This document shows, piece after piece, positions 6,189 to 13,339 of a DNA stretch of 14,906 bases. Location of the stretch: contig DCTP01000098.1 of assembly GCA_002329625.1 (NCBI GenBank), positions 3,212 through 18,117 of the forward strand, written 5' to 3'. This DNA comes from Leptolinea sp. UBA1437. Its GTDB lineage: Bacteria; Chloroflexota; Anaerolineae; Anaerolineales; Anaerolineaceae. Position numbers and translations under genes: made by a program. The notes under the pieces are model-generated. The model saw only the letters and a program-made list of their open reading frames with translations. It did no database searches and was not told the DNA's origin. The number at the start of each line of letters is the position of its first letter. Position 1 is the first letter of the stretch.

Positions 6189-6701
6189 ATGGCAGACAAT
6201 CATAAAAACAGAATATTTAATTTATCAACCGGTCTGATATCACTCTGTGTCGCAGCTTTTATCTTTTTGGGAATCATCCTGTTAATCGTTAACATCGGCC
6301 CGAGCCCCGCCGAAGAGAAAGAAGATGCATTAGCTCAATTAACGGTTATTCCGATGCCTACCATCACTCCGACTTCCGCAATTCCTTTGGAAAAGCCCGA
6401 TCTCAGTGTCAAATATATATCACCGGAAGGTTTTTCCGTCGGTGCATATGTAAAGATTGAGAACACTCAAGGAGCCGGATTAAAAATCCGGCCTGACCCG
6501 GGAACCGGCGGAGAAGTCTCTTTCATAGCATCGGAAGGGGATATTTTCATTATTATCGACGGCCCCGATGAACGGAACGGCTATACTTGGTGGAAGCTGC
6601 AAGGATTTGAAGATCCATCCCTGGTCGGTTGGGGGGCATCAAAATTTTTTTCATTGGTTGCTCCCGCCGCGGATCAAATTCAATCATCGGATATTCAATA
6701 A
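6189..6701 (+). CDS. Membrane-anchored bacterial SH3-like domain protein
   Basis: 170-aa protein with one transmembrane helix and an extracytoplasmic domain. Residues 15-36 are strongly hydrophobic with positive residues before them, giving an N-in anchor with no signal-peptidase motif seen. A linker rich in Pro and Thr follows (about 38-70), then a bacterial SH3-like domain (about 85-155) with VKIENTQGAGLKIRPDPG at its start and TWWKL and GWGASKFF at its end. Such domains often bind cell-wall or glycan ligands; the ligand here is unknown. GGAGAG lies just before the ATG. It overlaps the PP2C gene by one base (TAATG). With the kinase lacking a sensor of its own, this protein is a candidate partner that senses the envelope; that is inference. 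Confidence 0.75.
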   Translation: MADNHKNRIFNLSTGLISLCVAAFIFLGIILLIVNIGPSPAEEKEDALAQLTVIPMPTITPTSAIPLEKPDLSVKYISPEGFSVGAYVKIENTQGAGLKIRPDPGTGGEVSFIASEGDIFIIIDGPDERNGYTWWKLQGFEDPSLVGWGASKFFSLVAPAADQIQSSDIQ

Positions 6702-7483
6702 TGAGTCATAATCAATCAATTCATGCATTGGAATCGGCAAATGCTCACTCTATCGGCAAAATAAGGCGATATAACGAAGATGCCTTGGTTTCTTTCCAGC
6801 TTGAAACCATGCGTAAAGATCAAACCGATTCACTCGGCCTGTATGTGGTTGCGGACGGAATGGGAGGACATATCAACGGTGATGAAGCATCGGCGTCTGC
6901 CGTATCCGCGTTTACGGAGCAACTCGGAAACGATATCATCCCGTTGTTCCTGAAAGATGAGTCAGATTCCTCGATCATCCCGGAAATGTTAAAAAAGGCT
7001 GTTCTTTTTGCTAATCAATCAATTCTGGATGTGCATCCCGGCAGCGGAACGACTTTTACGGCGGCATTGATTTGGAATGAAAAAATTTATATTGCCCATG
7101 TCGGAGATTCAAGGTTATATTTAATTCATCAAAATTATGAAATGGAGCAATTGACCCACGATCATTCATTGGTCCAAATGATGGTTGATCTGGGAGAAAT
7201 CAGTGAAGAAGAAGCTCTGACTCATCCGCGTCGCAGCGTCTTACTTCGGAGTCTGGGGTTCGACAAGGACGTGGAAGTTGATCTCGCCGAAAACAAGCTG
7301 GAAGCCGGAGAGTCGTTGCTCTTGTGTTGCGACGGTCTTTGGTCTGTTATAAAGAATGATCAAATGATCAAAATCATTCGCGAACATACCGATATACAGG
7401 AAGCGGCCGATGCACTGGTGGATGCGGCGAATGATGCGGGGGGACCGGATAACATCAGTTGTATTCTTGTCCGCCGAAAATAA
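6701..7483 (+). CDS. PP2C-family protein serine/threonine phosphatase
   Basis: 260-aa soluble Mn/Mg-dependent phosphatase of the PPM/PP2C family (PrpC/Stp-like). Motifs appear in the usual order: GKIRRYNEDA with Asp27, VVADGMGGH with Asp52, SGTTFTAAL, HVGDSRLYL, LTHDHSLV, RRSVLLRSLG, LCCDGLW, and the final GGPDNIS. All metal-coordinating aspartates are present, so it should be active. The frame extends back to 6629 inside the SH3 gene, but the ATG at 6701 overlaps the SH3 stop as TAATG and gives the normal family N-terminus. It most likely removes phosphate from targets of the divergent kinase (5307-6143). Confidence 0.95.
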   Translation: MSHNQSIHALESANAHSIGKIRRYNEDALVSFQLETMRKDQTDSLGLYVVADGMGGHINGDEASASAVSAFTEQLGNDIIPLFLKDESDSSIIPEMLKKAVLFANQSILDVHPGSGTTFTAALIWNEKIYIAHVGDSRLYLIHQNYEMEQLTHDHSLVQMMVDLGEISEEEALTHPRRSVLLRSLGFDKDVEVDLAENKLEAGESLLLCCDGLWSVIKNDQMIKIIREHTDIQEAADALVDAANDAGGPDNISCILVRRK

Positions 7484-7558
7484 GATAAATTCATAATACA
7501 ATTAAGTGACGATTTCGGGCTGTTCCGACCAAATATTTTACGAAAGAGAGAGGCAAAA

Positions 7559-8347
7559 ATGGCTGAAGGGAATAAACGCTATCTGATTTTGGTTGTAGAT
7601 GATGATGAGAGAATTGTCAGAATGATTCGTCTGAACCTTGAACATGACGGATACTCTGTAATCGAAGCAAACTCCGGAATGGAAGCGATCAATCAGGTGC
7701 GCGAGAAATTGCCGCATCTCGTGATTCTAGACGTAATGATGCCCGGGATGGACGGTTTTGAGACCCTTTCTTTGATTCGGGAGACCAGTCAGGTTCCGGT
7801 TATTATGTTAACGGCAAAAGGAGAGGAAGAAGATCGGATTCGCGGACTGGAATTGGGGGCGGATGATTATATAACCAAACCTTTCAGCCCGAGAGAACTC
7901 ATGAGCCGCATCAAAGCCGTTTTGCGACGTACCGAAGGGACAAGCGGCATGGATACCGGAGAAGTCATTGAAGTGGATGAACACTTGAAGCTCGATTTCG
8001 GGAAACGGGAAGTATGGCTGGATGGCCAATTGGTAAAACTAAGGCCTACCGAGTATCGTCTTCTTTATCATTTGGTGCAAAATGCCGGGTGGGTGATGAC
8101 GTATGACCAGATTTTGGCGAAAGTTTGGGGATATGAATATCGGGATGAAACCCATTATGTCCGATTATATATTAATTACCTGCGACAGAAATTGGAGAAA
8201 GATCCCTCCAACCCAAAATATATCCTGACCGAACGGGGAATCGGATACCGATTCGTCGATTATAAAAAAGGAAAATTGAAAGAGGGCGAAGGGGAGACGA
8301 AAGAAAATTCGAACAATCAAGAGGAGAGTCACCCCTCCAATAATTAA
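7559..8347 (+). CDS. Two-component response regulator, OmpR/PhoB family
   Basis: 262-aa DNA-binding response regulator. The receiver domain (about 8-125) has the acidic pocket Asp14-Asp15-Asp16, phospho-acceptor Asp58 (VILDVMMPGMDG), Thr85 and Lys107 (TKPF). A winged-helix Trans_reg_C domain (about 140-235) follows, with LRPTEYRLLYHL, VWGYEY, VRLYINYLRQKLE and RGIGYRF. A hydrophilic tail of some 27 residues rich in Lys, Glu and Asn extends beyond the usual end. GAGAGG lies five bases before the ATG. No histidine kinase gene is adjacent, so the partner is elsewhere or the protein is an orphan. The gene lies 75 bases after the PP2C gene on the same strand, and a hairpin terminator follows. Confidence 0.95.
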   Translation: MAEGNKRYLILVVDDDERIVRMIRLNLEHDGYSVIEANSGMEAINQVREKLPHLVILDVMMPGMDGFETLSLIRETSQVPVIMLTAKGEEEDRIRGLELGADDYITKPFSPRELMSRIKAVLRRTEGTSGMDTGEVIEVDEHLKLDFGKREVWLDGQLVKLRPTEYRLLYHLVQNAGWVMTYDQILAKVWGYEYRDETHYVRLYINYLRQKLEKDPSNPKYILTERGIGYRFVDYKKGKLKEGEGETKENSNNQEESHPSNN

Positions 8348-8372
8348 TTAATCTTTTTTTTATAGAATTCTG

Positions 8373-8416
8373 ATAAAGCGCATGCAATTTTCTTATACAT
8401 GCGCTTTATTCTTTAA
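8373..8416 (+). terminator. Terminator hairpin after the response regulator
   Basis: A perfect 12-bp stem (ATAAAGCGCATG at 8373-8384 with CATGCGCTTTAT at 8398-8409) encloses a 13-base loop. The following TCTTTAA is only a modest T run, so termination may be incomplete. Confidence 0.7.
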
Positions 8417-8438
8417 GGCGAAGATAGAAAAAAGACAG

Positions 8439-8455
8439 CGTTCTGAAAAAGAACG
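8439..8455. promoter_or_regulatory. Inverted repeat upstream of hsp20
   Basis: CGTTCT (8439-8444) and AGAACG (8450-8455) form perfect arms around a five-base spacer, 34 bases before the hsp20 ATG. It could be an operator or a small hairpin in the leader. It is not the CIRCE element bound by HrcA. No clear -35/-10 pair is seen in the 73 bases between the preceding terminator and the gene. Confidence 0.35.
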
Positions 8456-8489
8456 GGAAAAACGAAAATGGAAATAAAAGGAGGGAGCT

Positions 8490-8984
8490 ATGTACGGCAA
8501 ATTAAGAGTTCAACCAGTAAGAGATTTATTTACGATGCAAGATGCGATGGATCGCTTGTTCAATGAGTTTTTCGGAGACAGCGATAACCTGCAAACTGAA
8601 GTTCTTGCACCAAGAGTAGATTTGAAACAAAAGGAAAATGAGATTGATGTAAAGCTCAGTATCCCCGGCGTTGACCCGGACAAGATTCAGATTTCAGTCG
8701 CTGATAATGTTTTGACAGTCAAAGCCGAGATGGAAGAAGAAAAAGAAGAGAAAGACGAGAAAGCTGTTTACGAAATCAGAGAGCATCGGTGGACTTCCTA
8801 TTATCGGGAGATTGCTCTTCCGTGCGAAGTGGAAGCCGATAAAGCGGAAGCCGAATATGAAAATGGCGTTCTGAAGATTAAACTGCCGAAGGCTGAGATT
8901 GTCAAACCGAAGCTGATCAGTATTTCAGCCGGTAAAAAAGGCGAAAAGAGTACTGAAAAGATTGAAAGCAAAACAGGCAAATAA
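8490..8984 (+). CDS. Hsp20/alpha-crystallin family small heat-shock protein
   Basis: 164-aa ATP-independent chaperone that holds unfolding proteins in large oligomers. The N-terminal arm (1-38) has DLFTMQDAMDRLFNEFFGD, a usual amphipathic start. The alpha-crystallin domain (about 40-140) shows APRVDLKQKENEIDVKLSIP, LTVKAEMEEE, the Arg-rich strand, and AEYENGVLKIKLPK, the family signature. An IxI-type motif (LISIS) sits in the tail, which ends in a Lys/Glu-rich stretch. A strong GGAGGGAG ribosome site precedes the ATG. It is a single-gene unit with a terminator hairpin close behind. Confidence 0.96.
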   Translation: MYGKLRVQPVRDLFTMQDAMDRLFNEFFGDSDNLQTEVLAPRVDLKQKENEIDVKLSIPGVDPDKIQISVADNVLTVKAEMEEEKEEKDEKAVYEIREHRWTSYYREIALPCEVEADKAEAEYENGVLKIKLPKAEIVKPKLISISAGKKGEKSTEKIESKTGK

Positions 8985-9003
8985 AGGATAGACTTGTAGT
9001 ATC

Positions 9004-9045
9004 GAGAAGCCCCATCTGAAATCAGAGGGGCTTCTCCCTTTTAAA
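9004..9045 (+). terminator. Intrinsic terminator of hsp20
   Basis: GAGAAGCCCC (9004-9013) pairs with GGGGCTTCTC (9027-9036). The stem extends inward through TCTGA/TCAGA past a single bulged A, and CCTTTT follows. Confidence 0.88.
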
Positions 9046-9053
9046 TTCCCGCA

Positions 9054-9082
9054 TGGTCAGGAACGTTAATTATCGTTATAAT
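9054..9082 (+). promoter_or_regulatory. Sigma70-like promoter of the 9090 gene
   Basis: TGGTCA (9054-9059; four of six bases match TTGACA), a 17-base spacer, and a consensus TATAAT (9077-9082). The expected start of transcription, about seven bases on, coincides with the ATG at 9090, so the message would be leaderless. No Shine-Dalgarno sequence is present before the ATG. Confidence 0.6.
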
Positions 9083-9089
9083 CCATTTT

Positions 9090-9656
9090 ATGCAACTGAC
9101 GGATACTTCGCTGGTTCTGATTGCAATCATGCCAAAATTACGCGATATGGAAATTGCCCGTGTTTTGGGTTGGTATCGAATTCCGATGAAAACTGCGCCG
9201 AAAATATTGATGACCGATTACATCGCTTTTTATCAGACAAAGGATTTTGGCGAAGAACATAAAAGCCGTATCGAAAAATATGCGGAAGTTCGCGGCGTAG
9301 AGCTGACGACACGCCAAGAATTGTTTCGGGATGAACCCGATCATCCGCGAGCAAAGGAAGAATATTATAAGATTCAAATCGGTCCCTTACAGGCGTTGGA
9401 AAATCCCATTCTGGCCGATCGGTGGAAACGATTTTTATTTTTTTACACTTCCGGCGAAAAGATGTTTACAGCAAGCACACTTCACGATTTGGCAATTACC
9501 GGTTCGGAACGGGAAATCCTATGGAAATCTCTTCGGGAACGGCGAGAAAACGATCCGGAATTCTTTCGATCGACTGAAAAGAAAGAAGAAATTCCCGAAC
9601 AGTTGATGTTTCTCTTGGGGAATTTAACCCTTTCTAACTTAGATTTTAATGAGTAA
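9090..9656 (+). CDS. Conserved hypothetical protein, 188 aa
   Basis: I do not recognise a named domain. The protein is soluble and charged, without signal peptide or membrane segment. It begins with a short hydrophobic strand (SLVLIAIMP) and continues with DMEIARVLGWYRIPMKTAPK, AFYQTKDFGEE, RDEPDHPRAKEEYYKIQIGP and RWKRFLFFYTSGE. These look like conserved blocks of an uncharacterised family that I associate with Chloroflexota. The REILWKSLRER segment near residue 150 faintly recalls the start of DUF559 nuclease-like domains, but no nuclease core follows before the C-terminus. The start at 9090 is supported by a well-spaced promoter placing transcription onset at the ATG; the ATG at 9129 is an alternative without a ribosome site. 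The gene stands between the hsp20 terminator and the hydantoinase operon. Confidence 0.75.
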   Translation: MQLTDTSLVLIAIMPKLRDMEIARVLGWYRIPMKTAPKILMTDYIAFYQTKDFGEEHKSRIEKYAEVRGVELTTRQELFRDEPDHPRAKEEYYKIQIGPLQALENPILADRWKRFLFFYTSGEKMFTASTLHDLAITGSEREILWKSLRERRENDPEFFRSTEKKEEIPEQLMFLLGNLTLSNLDFNE

Positions 9657-9706
9657 TCCGATTATAGAATTTACCGATTTTGTTTTGCGGAAATAGGGGA
9701 GGATAA

Positions 9707-11122
9707 ATGGAAAAAATTATTAAGAACGGGAAGTTGGTGACCGATTCGGAGATTTTCGACGCCGATATTCTGATTCGGGATGAAAAAATCGTCGCTGTCG
9801 GAAAAGAGTTGAATGAATCGAATGCCGAAATTATTGACGCGAGCGGGAAACTGATTTTGCCGGGCGGTGTTGATGCTCATGTGCATTTGGATTTACCCAT
9901 GCCGGGAACGGTTTCTTCAGATGATCATTATACCGGTACAAAAGCCGCTGCTTTTGGTGGAACAACCACCGTTATCGACTTCGCCAACCATGATCTTCCT
10001 TCTCTGATAGATAGTTTTAATGTTTGGCAGGAGAAAGCATTGCCGAATGTTGCGATCGATTATGGGATTCATCAGAATTTCACCCGATTCAACGAGAATA
10101 CGCTCAAAGAAATTCCCCTGCTCCCGAAGATGGGCGTGACATCGATCAAAATGTTCACGGCATATAATGGGCGGATGCGGTTACAGGACGGAGAAATATT
10201 TCAAGCCATGCGTGTCGCGAAAGACGAAGGCATCCTCTCACTGGTGCATGCCGAAAATGGCGATCTGATCGACCTTTTGGTTGCCGAAGCACTTGCCGCA
10301 GGACATACAGCTCCGGTTTGGCAAGCCCGCACACGTCCGGCATGGGGAGCCGTTGAATCCGGCTTTCGAGTGGCAGCATTATCGTTCAGCGCCGGAAAGG
10401 CTCCGTTGTATATTGTCCATATGAACGTAAAAGAAGAAGCGGATATGTTGCTTTACGCACGGGAAAACGGGCTCCCGATTTTCGGAGAAACCTGTCCGCA
10501 ATATCTGTTATTCACCGAAAAAAATCTGGAACAACCTGACGGCGCCAAATGGGTTTGTTCGCCGCCGATGCGATCTGAAAAAGACAATGAGGGACTTTGG
10601 GAGGCATTGGCTGACGGGATAATCGATGTAGTATCCACAGATCATTGTCCTTTCTTATTTGACGGGACAAAACCGATACTCTATGACGGAAAACCGTATC
10701 AACAACCCGGAAAAGAACTCGGCAAAGACGACTTTTCAAAAATTCCCTGCGGCTTGCCCGGCGTCGGCGATCGCATGCCAATACTTTGGACAAAAGGTGT
10801 TAACGAAGGGAGGATCAGCCCGACTCGTTTTGTTCAATTAACCTGTACCAATCCGGCAAAAATTTTCGGAATTTACCCGCAAAAAGGGGCACTCTTGCCC
10901 GGTTCGGATGCGGATCTGGCGATTTGGGATCCGAATAAAATCGTTTCTTACGGAGTCAAGATTGCAAAACATCGAACCGATTACAATCTTTATGAAGGAA
11001 CGGAACTGAAGGGGTTCCCAGAAAAAGTCTTTTTAAGAGGGAGTTTAATTGTCGATGGGGACAATTGGCTCGGAAAACGTGGCGGAGGACATTTTCTGAA
11101 ACGGTCCCGTTTTTTGGGATGA
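9707..11122 (+). CDS. hydA: Dihydropyrimidinase / D-hydantoinase (cyclic amidohydrolase)
   Basis: 471-aa metal-dependent amidohydrolase opening the ring of dihydropyrimidines or hydantoins in the cytoplasm. DAHVH gives metal ligands His58 and His60, SIKMFTAYNG gives Lys148 (the carbamylated bridging lysine) and Tyr153, VHAEN gives His181, YIVHM gives His238, and STDHCPF gives Asp312; the binuclear site is complete. GKELGKDDFSKIP and GLPGVGDRMPIL match the family. Two deviations: the stretch between STDHCPF and GKELGKDD is about 14 residues longer than I expect, and the usual Asn of KIPNG is Cys. A strong GGGGAGG ribosome site precedes the ATG. Seven bases after the stop begins a membrane-protein gene, suggesting cotranscription. 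Allantoinase or another ureidohydrolase activity is possible, but the lysine/GGTTT/KELGKDD pattern favours dihydropyrimidinase. Confidence 0.9.
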   Translation: MEKIIKNGKLVTDSEIFDADILIRDEKIVAVGKELNESNAEIIDASGKLILPGGVDAHVHLDLPMPGTVSSDDHYTGTKAAAFGGTTTVIDFANHDLPSLIDSFNVWQEKALPNVAIDYGIHQNFTRFNENTLKEIPLLPKMGVTSIKMFTAYNGRMRLQDGEIFQAMRVAKDEGILSLVHAENGDLIDLLVAEALAAGHTAPVWQARTRPAWGAVESGFRVAALSFSAGKAPLYIVHMNVKEEADMLLYARENGLPIFGETCPQYLLFTEKNLEQPDGAKWVCSPPMRSEKDNEGLWEALADGIIDVVSTDHCPFLFDGTKPILYDGKPYQQPGKELGKDDFSKIPCGLPGVGDRMPILWTKGVNEGRISPTRFVQLTCTNPAKIFGIYPQKGALLPGSDADLAIWDPNKIVSYGVKIAKHRTDYNLYEGTELKGFPEKVFLRGSLIVDGDNWLGKRGGGHFLKRSRFLG

Positions 11123-11129
11123 TTCGAAT

Positions 11130-12707
11130 ATGCGTTTTCTGACCGTTCCAACCGGCATTCTTTCCTTCGCGGCAATTCTAATTTTTCTGATCACGAGGCT
11201 GCGAAAAAAGATCGGCGTCGCATGGTTCATCGGTGCATTGGCTTCTTTTTCGGTCTGGTGTTGGATTTTTTATTTAAAACGAACACCGGAAAGCGTTTTT
11301 TCGATTCGTTGGCAAAATTTAGAACTCAGCTTTATTCTGGATAATATTTCATGGTCTTACATGGCGGCAACAGCCACAATGCTTTTTTTTATGATGGCTT
11401 CCGCTCCTTCCCGCTTAAATCCGGACAGTTCGTCAAATGATTGGGGATTTTTTCTCCTGATTACCACAATCGTTATCGCTACAGTCGCTTCCGATTCCGG
11501 TTGGTCAATGGTTTTCGGTTGGTTCCTTTTTGATTTGCTGACAGTCGGCGTCCAATTTTTCTCTCATCAGAAAATCTATCCTTTCGAATCTCTGGAAATA
11601 ATACTATTTATCCGTATCTTCAGCATTTTTTTAGCCGCGGTGGCGATAGCGATCGGGAATTCGATTGAATTGAATCCCGAGCAATCCTTTTTGGAAGGGC
11701 AGCGCGAAACAATTCTCCTCATCGCTTGCGCGATGCGCGCCGGCTTATTCCCTTTTTTCGAACCATTTCAAAATGAAAACGAAACAAGAAAGGGGCTGAA
11801 CACATTTGTTGAACTGTCATCCGTTGCTTTGGTGTTACCTGCCTTTATTCGGATCGATTCTTCCGCCATTGGTAATGACGCCTACGGCTTTTTTATTTTT
11901 TTTTCAACCTTATCCGTTGTTTGCGGCGGGCTCGGAATGATTTTTTCAAACAAAAACGCATCCGAACGCCGTTATTTTGTTTTGACCCTTACCGGTTTAT
12001 CTTTTATTTCCGCATTGCGATTCCAACCGATCGCATCCGTCGTATGGGGAATATCTTTGTCGGTCCTTACCGCGCCGTTGTTCCTCTATGATATCAGGAG
12101 CCGGTTGCTGAATGTCGTACAAGTGATTTCCGGCTTGCTTCTCTCGGGGCTTCCGCGGACGCCGGCAGCCTCCGGTTGGCGGGGATTGGTGCTCGTTCCG
12201 CCGTCTTTTTTCGACTTTTTCCTGATGATCTCTTTCGCTTGCCTGCTTACGAAATTCTTTTCGGGTTTAACGGTTCAAAATCCCGCTCATCCCGCTCTGC
12301 AAGATCGCCGGATGAATGCCATCTATCCTTTCGGCTTTATTGTTTCCATGATCGCCTACGGAGTGATCGCTGCATTGAGTTGGAATTTTTATTCGGATAA
12401 CGGAATGATCCCGGCATCGATTATTACGCTTATCATCGCTTTCATCATCGGATTTCGATCCGTCTGGCTAAGATTTTTTACTCAGACAAATACCTTCTTC
12501 AGCTGGTTTCGGGAAATTTTTTTTACGATTTGGAAAATTTTCCTTTGGATCATTCAATTCCGGTGGTTGGAAGCTCCCATCGGATGGATCATGAACGGTT
12601 TATCCGCCATTATCGATTTCATTTCGGGAATTTTTGAAGCTCCGGGCGGTATTCTTTGGAAGTTCCTGATTCTGATTATCGTATTATTTCTGGTTATCGG
12701 TATTTAA
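11130..12707 (+). CDS. Degenerate complex I/Mrp antiporter-like membrane subunit (NuoL/M/N-like)
   Basis: 525-aa integral membrane protein with about 13-14 hydrophobic segments. The segment LIACAMRAGLFPFFEPFQ resembles the conserved half-helix region of antiporter-like subunits (AFKxxLxPFHxW), with Arg in place of the usual Lys and Phe in place of His. FLFDLLTVGVQFF may be the counterpart of the conserved TM5 Glu region, with Asp instead. The C-terminus (about 445-525) is rich in Trp and Phe, partly amphipathic, and ends in a last transmembrane helix, reminiscent of the lateral helix of NuoL. Similarity is remote and judged by eye. It lies seven bases after hydA and eight bases before the next gene. 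No strong ribosome site is seen (GGGA about 11 bases away). The role would be ion translocation or a structural membrane-arm subunit. Confidence 0.6.
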   Translation: MRFLTVPTGILSFAAILIFLITRLRKKIGVAWFIGALASFSVWCWIFYLKRTPESVFSIRWQNLELSFILDNISWSYMAATATMLFFMMASAPSRLNPDSSSNDWGFFLLITTIVIATVASDSGWSMVFGWFLFDLLTVGVQFFSHQKIYPFESLEIILFIRIFSIFLAAVAIAIGNSIELNPEQSFLEGQRETILLIACAMRAGLFPFFEPFQNENETRKGLNTFVELSSVALVLPAFIRIDSSAIGNDAYGFFIFFSTLSVVCGGLGMIFSNKNASERRYFVLTLTGLSFISALRFQPIASVVWGISLSVLTAPLFLYDIRSRLLNVVQVISGLLLSGLPRTPAASGWRGLVLVPPSFFDFFLMISFACLLTKFFSGLTVQNPAHPALQDRRMNAIYPFGFIVSMIAYGVIAALSWNFYSDNGMIPASIITLIIAFIIGFRSVWLRFFTQTNTFFSWFREIFFTIWKIFLWIIQFRWLEAPIGWIMNGLSAIIDFISGIFEAPGGILWKFLILIIVLFLVIGI

Positions 12708-12715
12708 GGAACAGG

Positions 12716-13318
12716 ATGCGTGGTCTTTTCGTTACCTCAATTATCGGCGGCGCTTTGATCATCCTCGGCGCTCTCATCATTTTTATCCGGTTGAATCAGT
12801 CGGACAGTCGAATCAGTCTGATCGCTTATATTCTCGAGTATGTCGGAATCGTTCTGTTGTTGGTTCGAATTTTTTCTCCTCAGATCCTGATTTCCGTTTT
12901 CCTCACCGGCACGATGGGAGCCGCCATACTGGGAACCGATCAGGTTGACCTTCATATCCCTCTGAAACCGGATAAAATCAATCCGCAGGGAATTTTCAGA
13001 TTTCTCCTCGGTCTCATTTTTGCCGTTTTGATCCTCTCGATCGAACCCGAAATAGCTATTTGGATACCGGTGCCGGACTCGATCTTATTCTGTTCCTTGT
13101 TTCTGATATTAATGGGATTGACCACCTTTAGCCTCAGCTCCCGCTTGATGTACCGTTTCTTGGGAATTCTGAATATTTTCAGCGGCTTTCAACTGGTTTA
13201 TATGCTTTTGGAAGAATCCGTTCTCGTTTTTGGGTTTATGATTGCCATCGACTTGCTGATCGCCCTATTGGGGGCTTATTTTATGAGCAGCTTACAAAAT
13301 GACGAATACCCGACCTGA
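12716..13318 (+). CDS. Hypothetical multi-spanning membrane protein in antiporter-like operon
   Basis: 200-aa hydrophobic protein with about six to seven membrane segments and no recognised domain. The start at 12716 has AAGGA five bases before it; the frame stays open to an ATG at 12656, but that would overlap the upstream gene by 52 bases. AYILEYVGIVLLLVRIF carries a membrane-embedded Glu within a helix, which loosely recalls the NuoK/HyfE type. LLEESVLVFGFMIAIDLL near the end places more acidic residues at a membrane edge. Position between two antiporter-like genes suggests a small subunit of the same complex. Assignment beyond membrane protein is guesswork. Confidence 0.7.
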   Translation: MRGLFVTSIIGGALIILGALIIFIRLNQSDSRISLIAYILEYVGIVLLLVRIFSPQILISVFLTGTMGAAILGTDQVDLHIPLKPDKINPQGIFRFLLGLIFAVLILSIEPEIAIWIPVPDSILFCSLFLILMGLTTFSLSSRLMYRFLGILNIFSGFQLVYMLLEESVLVFGFMIAIDLLIALLGAYFMSSLQNDEYPT

Positions 13319-13339
13319 TTTTGACAGGAAAGCTTAAAA

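Noticed and set aside
6144..6203. Upstream extension of the kinase to the ATG at 6203
   Set aside because: It would overlap the divergent SH3 gene start and cross the shared promoter, has no ribosome site, and adds 20 residues with no family match.
6629..6700. Upstream extension of the PP2C gene to 6629
   Set aside because: The ATG at 6701 overlaps the SH3 stop as TAATG and gives the normal phosphatase N-terminus.
8417..8489. CIRCE heat-shock operator upstream of hsp20
   Set aside because: The 9-base arms of CIRCE are absent; only an unrelated GTTCT/AGAAC repeat is present.
12656..12715. Upstream extension of the small membrane protein to 12656
   Set aside because: The ATG at 12716 has an AAGGA site just after the upstream stop; the longer form adds a charged stretch overlapping the previous gene.
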